Positions 63,021-64,000 of a DNA stretch of 64,000 nucleotides are shown here, piece by piece. The notes beneath the pieces are model-generated. The model had not been told where the DNA came from. It saw nothing but the letters and a program-made list of their open reading frames with translations, and searched no databases. Both the position numbers and the translations under genes were made by a program. Positions within the stretch are counted from its first letter, which is position 1. Each line of letters starts with the position of its first letter. The DNA is from Anniella stebbinsi (taxonomy: Eukaryota > Chordata > Lepidosauria > Squamata > Anniellidae): positions 105,308,609-105,372,608 of the forward strand of contig JARDYH010000003.1 of NCBI GenBank assembly GCA_029215795.1. The letters are read 5' to 3'.

Positions 63021-63055
63021 GATAAAATGGAGAGGAAAACCAGGTATGCTCCATG
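63021..63055 (+). mobile_element. SINE, right part
   Basis: 'gataaaatggagaggaaaac' resumes the SINE after the MITE. Confidence 0.55.
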
Positions 63056-64000
63056 ATTGCTTTCATTGCCCATCTTCTCACTTCATTCTCATTATGCATA
63101 CGCAGTCGTCTCTGCCTGAATGCCTGGTCGGTCAATTCAGGCATCGTACGAACCTATGGTTAGCACATTCCGTGGTTTGCCAGCCACTTAATCATTGTTC
63201 GGTGTGAAGTCCGAATTGAGCCTTTGAGGTGGGGGGCAGTTTGTTACTGACAGGATCAGATTCTGCTATATTTCCAAGAATACTTTTCTTGGCAGGATCA
63301 GATCAGGGCAGCCTGAAAGCTGTAAATATTCTGATTGCCTGATTGCCTGCCCTGAATACCTAAATAACTAAGAGAGAATACCGTGTAGGGGGAAATCACA
63401 CAAGTACTGGTATGAATTTCATTTGGTAAGATTAAATAATAATAATAATAATTTTATTACTTACCCACCTCTCCCTTGGGAGAGGTGTGCCTGTGGAAGG
63501 TCTCTCTGCAACGAATTGAAATGTCTGTTTAGGCTTGTCTGTGCAGAGTACGTCTATTTACGCTTCCTTAATATACCGACTAACTGATAAGGCCACGGAG
63601 CATAAAAGGCAACATAAAAATAAGGACTGTAAAGGTTTTCCGGAGAACGTAAGAAGTAGAGAAAACAAGATGTCTGCCTACCTTACTCTGCTGTTTCTGT
63701 CATTAGCTCCATAATGGTGTTTCCGGTAGGACCCTCCACCCCAAAACACAAGCAAGAAGCGCACACGCTTGCAATCCCAAATAAAGTACCTCTGCGATTC
63801 TTTGAGCCAGGGGCTGGATCACTCATTCATATCTCTGAGGATCCTCATAGATAGACATCTCCCCTTTCATACATGCTCTCAAACAGACACATACACACAC
63901 ACAGAGATGTTGGTTGGAAATAATGGGAGTCCCACATGACTGACAAAGGCGGATTTTATGCAACTTATTATGCAGGCACTTGATGCATTAGGCTGGATGT
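63056..64000. other. Right edge, no recognised gene
   Basis: A short (AAT)n tract is at 63436-63451. An ETS-like 'accggaaac' occurs on the minus strand near 63728, without a following coding exon. Confidence 0.4.

Noticed and set aside
63660..63740. Short minus-strand ATG after an ETS-like site near the right edge
   Set aside because: The frame ends after nine codons with no usable donor, so it is not a first exon.
50171..64000. Coding exons of CDPF1 or PPARA
   Set aside because: Expected from gene order, but no Cys-rich DPF-like block or other recognisable exon was found on either strand.

Overview
The window looks like nuclear DNA of a squamate reptile, most likely a lizard. Its genes have short exons with GT/AG introns. 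It also carries CR1 LINEs with the ATTCTRTG-type 3' end, Penelope-like elements, a DIRS-type element, a SINE resembling the Sauria family, and many foldback MITEs. The species call is inference from the repeat mix and gene order.

Host genes. Positions 406-28697 on the minus strand hold the first ten coding exons of TTC38 (tetratricopeptide repeat protein 38), about two thirds of the protein. The remaining 3' exons lie left of position 1. Head-to-head with it, on the plus strand, are two intronless genes in tandem, 31942-39717 and 42263-50170. Each encodes a polycystin-family protein of about 2,600 residues (PKDREJ type): signal peptide, REJ region, GPS-like region, PLAT domain and 11-TM polycystin channel module. 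Mammals keep one PKDREJ next to TTC38, so this locus is conserved, with an extra PKDREJ copy. Both copies are open from end to end. No further host exon was recognised from 50171 to 64000. A promoter-like cluster near 56720-56900 may belong to the next gene, CDPF1 by mammalian gene order.

Mobile DNA in TTC38. Intron 9 holds a complete 6.05 kb DIRS1-type retrotransposon (1819-7865, minus strand) with inverted terminal repeats, an internal complementary region, and gag, RT/RNase H/methyltransferase-like and tyrosine recombinase frames. Only the recombinase is visibly broken, by one base in a T9 run. Intron 5 holds a Penelope-like element and a 5.4 kb CR1 that itself carries a foreign LINE fragment between 56-base direct repeats. 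Introns 1-3 hold two foldback MITE families, one with 3-bp and one with 10-bp target duplications.

Right part (50171-64000). This is repeat-rich: a reversed MITE copy, a solo LTR inside an old CR1, a second Penelope-like element next to a truncated MITE, a minus-strand CR1 (59131-61865) invaded by a long-TIR element, and a SINE split by a small hAT-like MITE.
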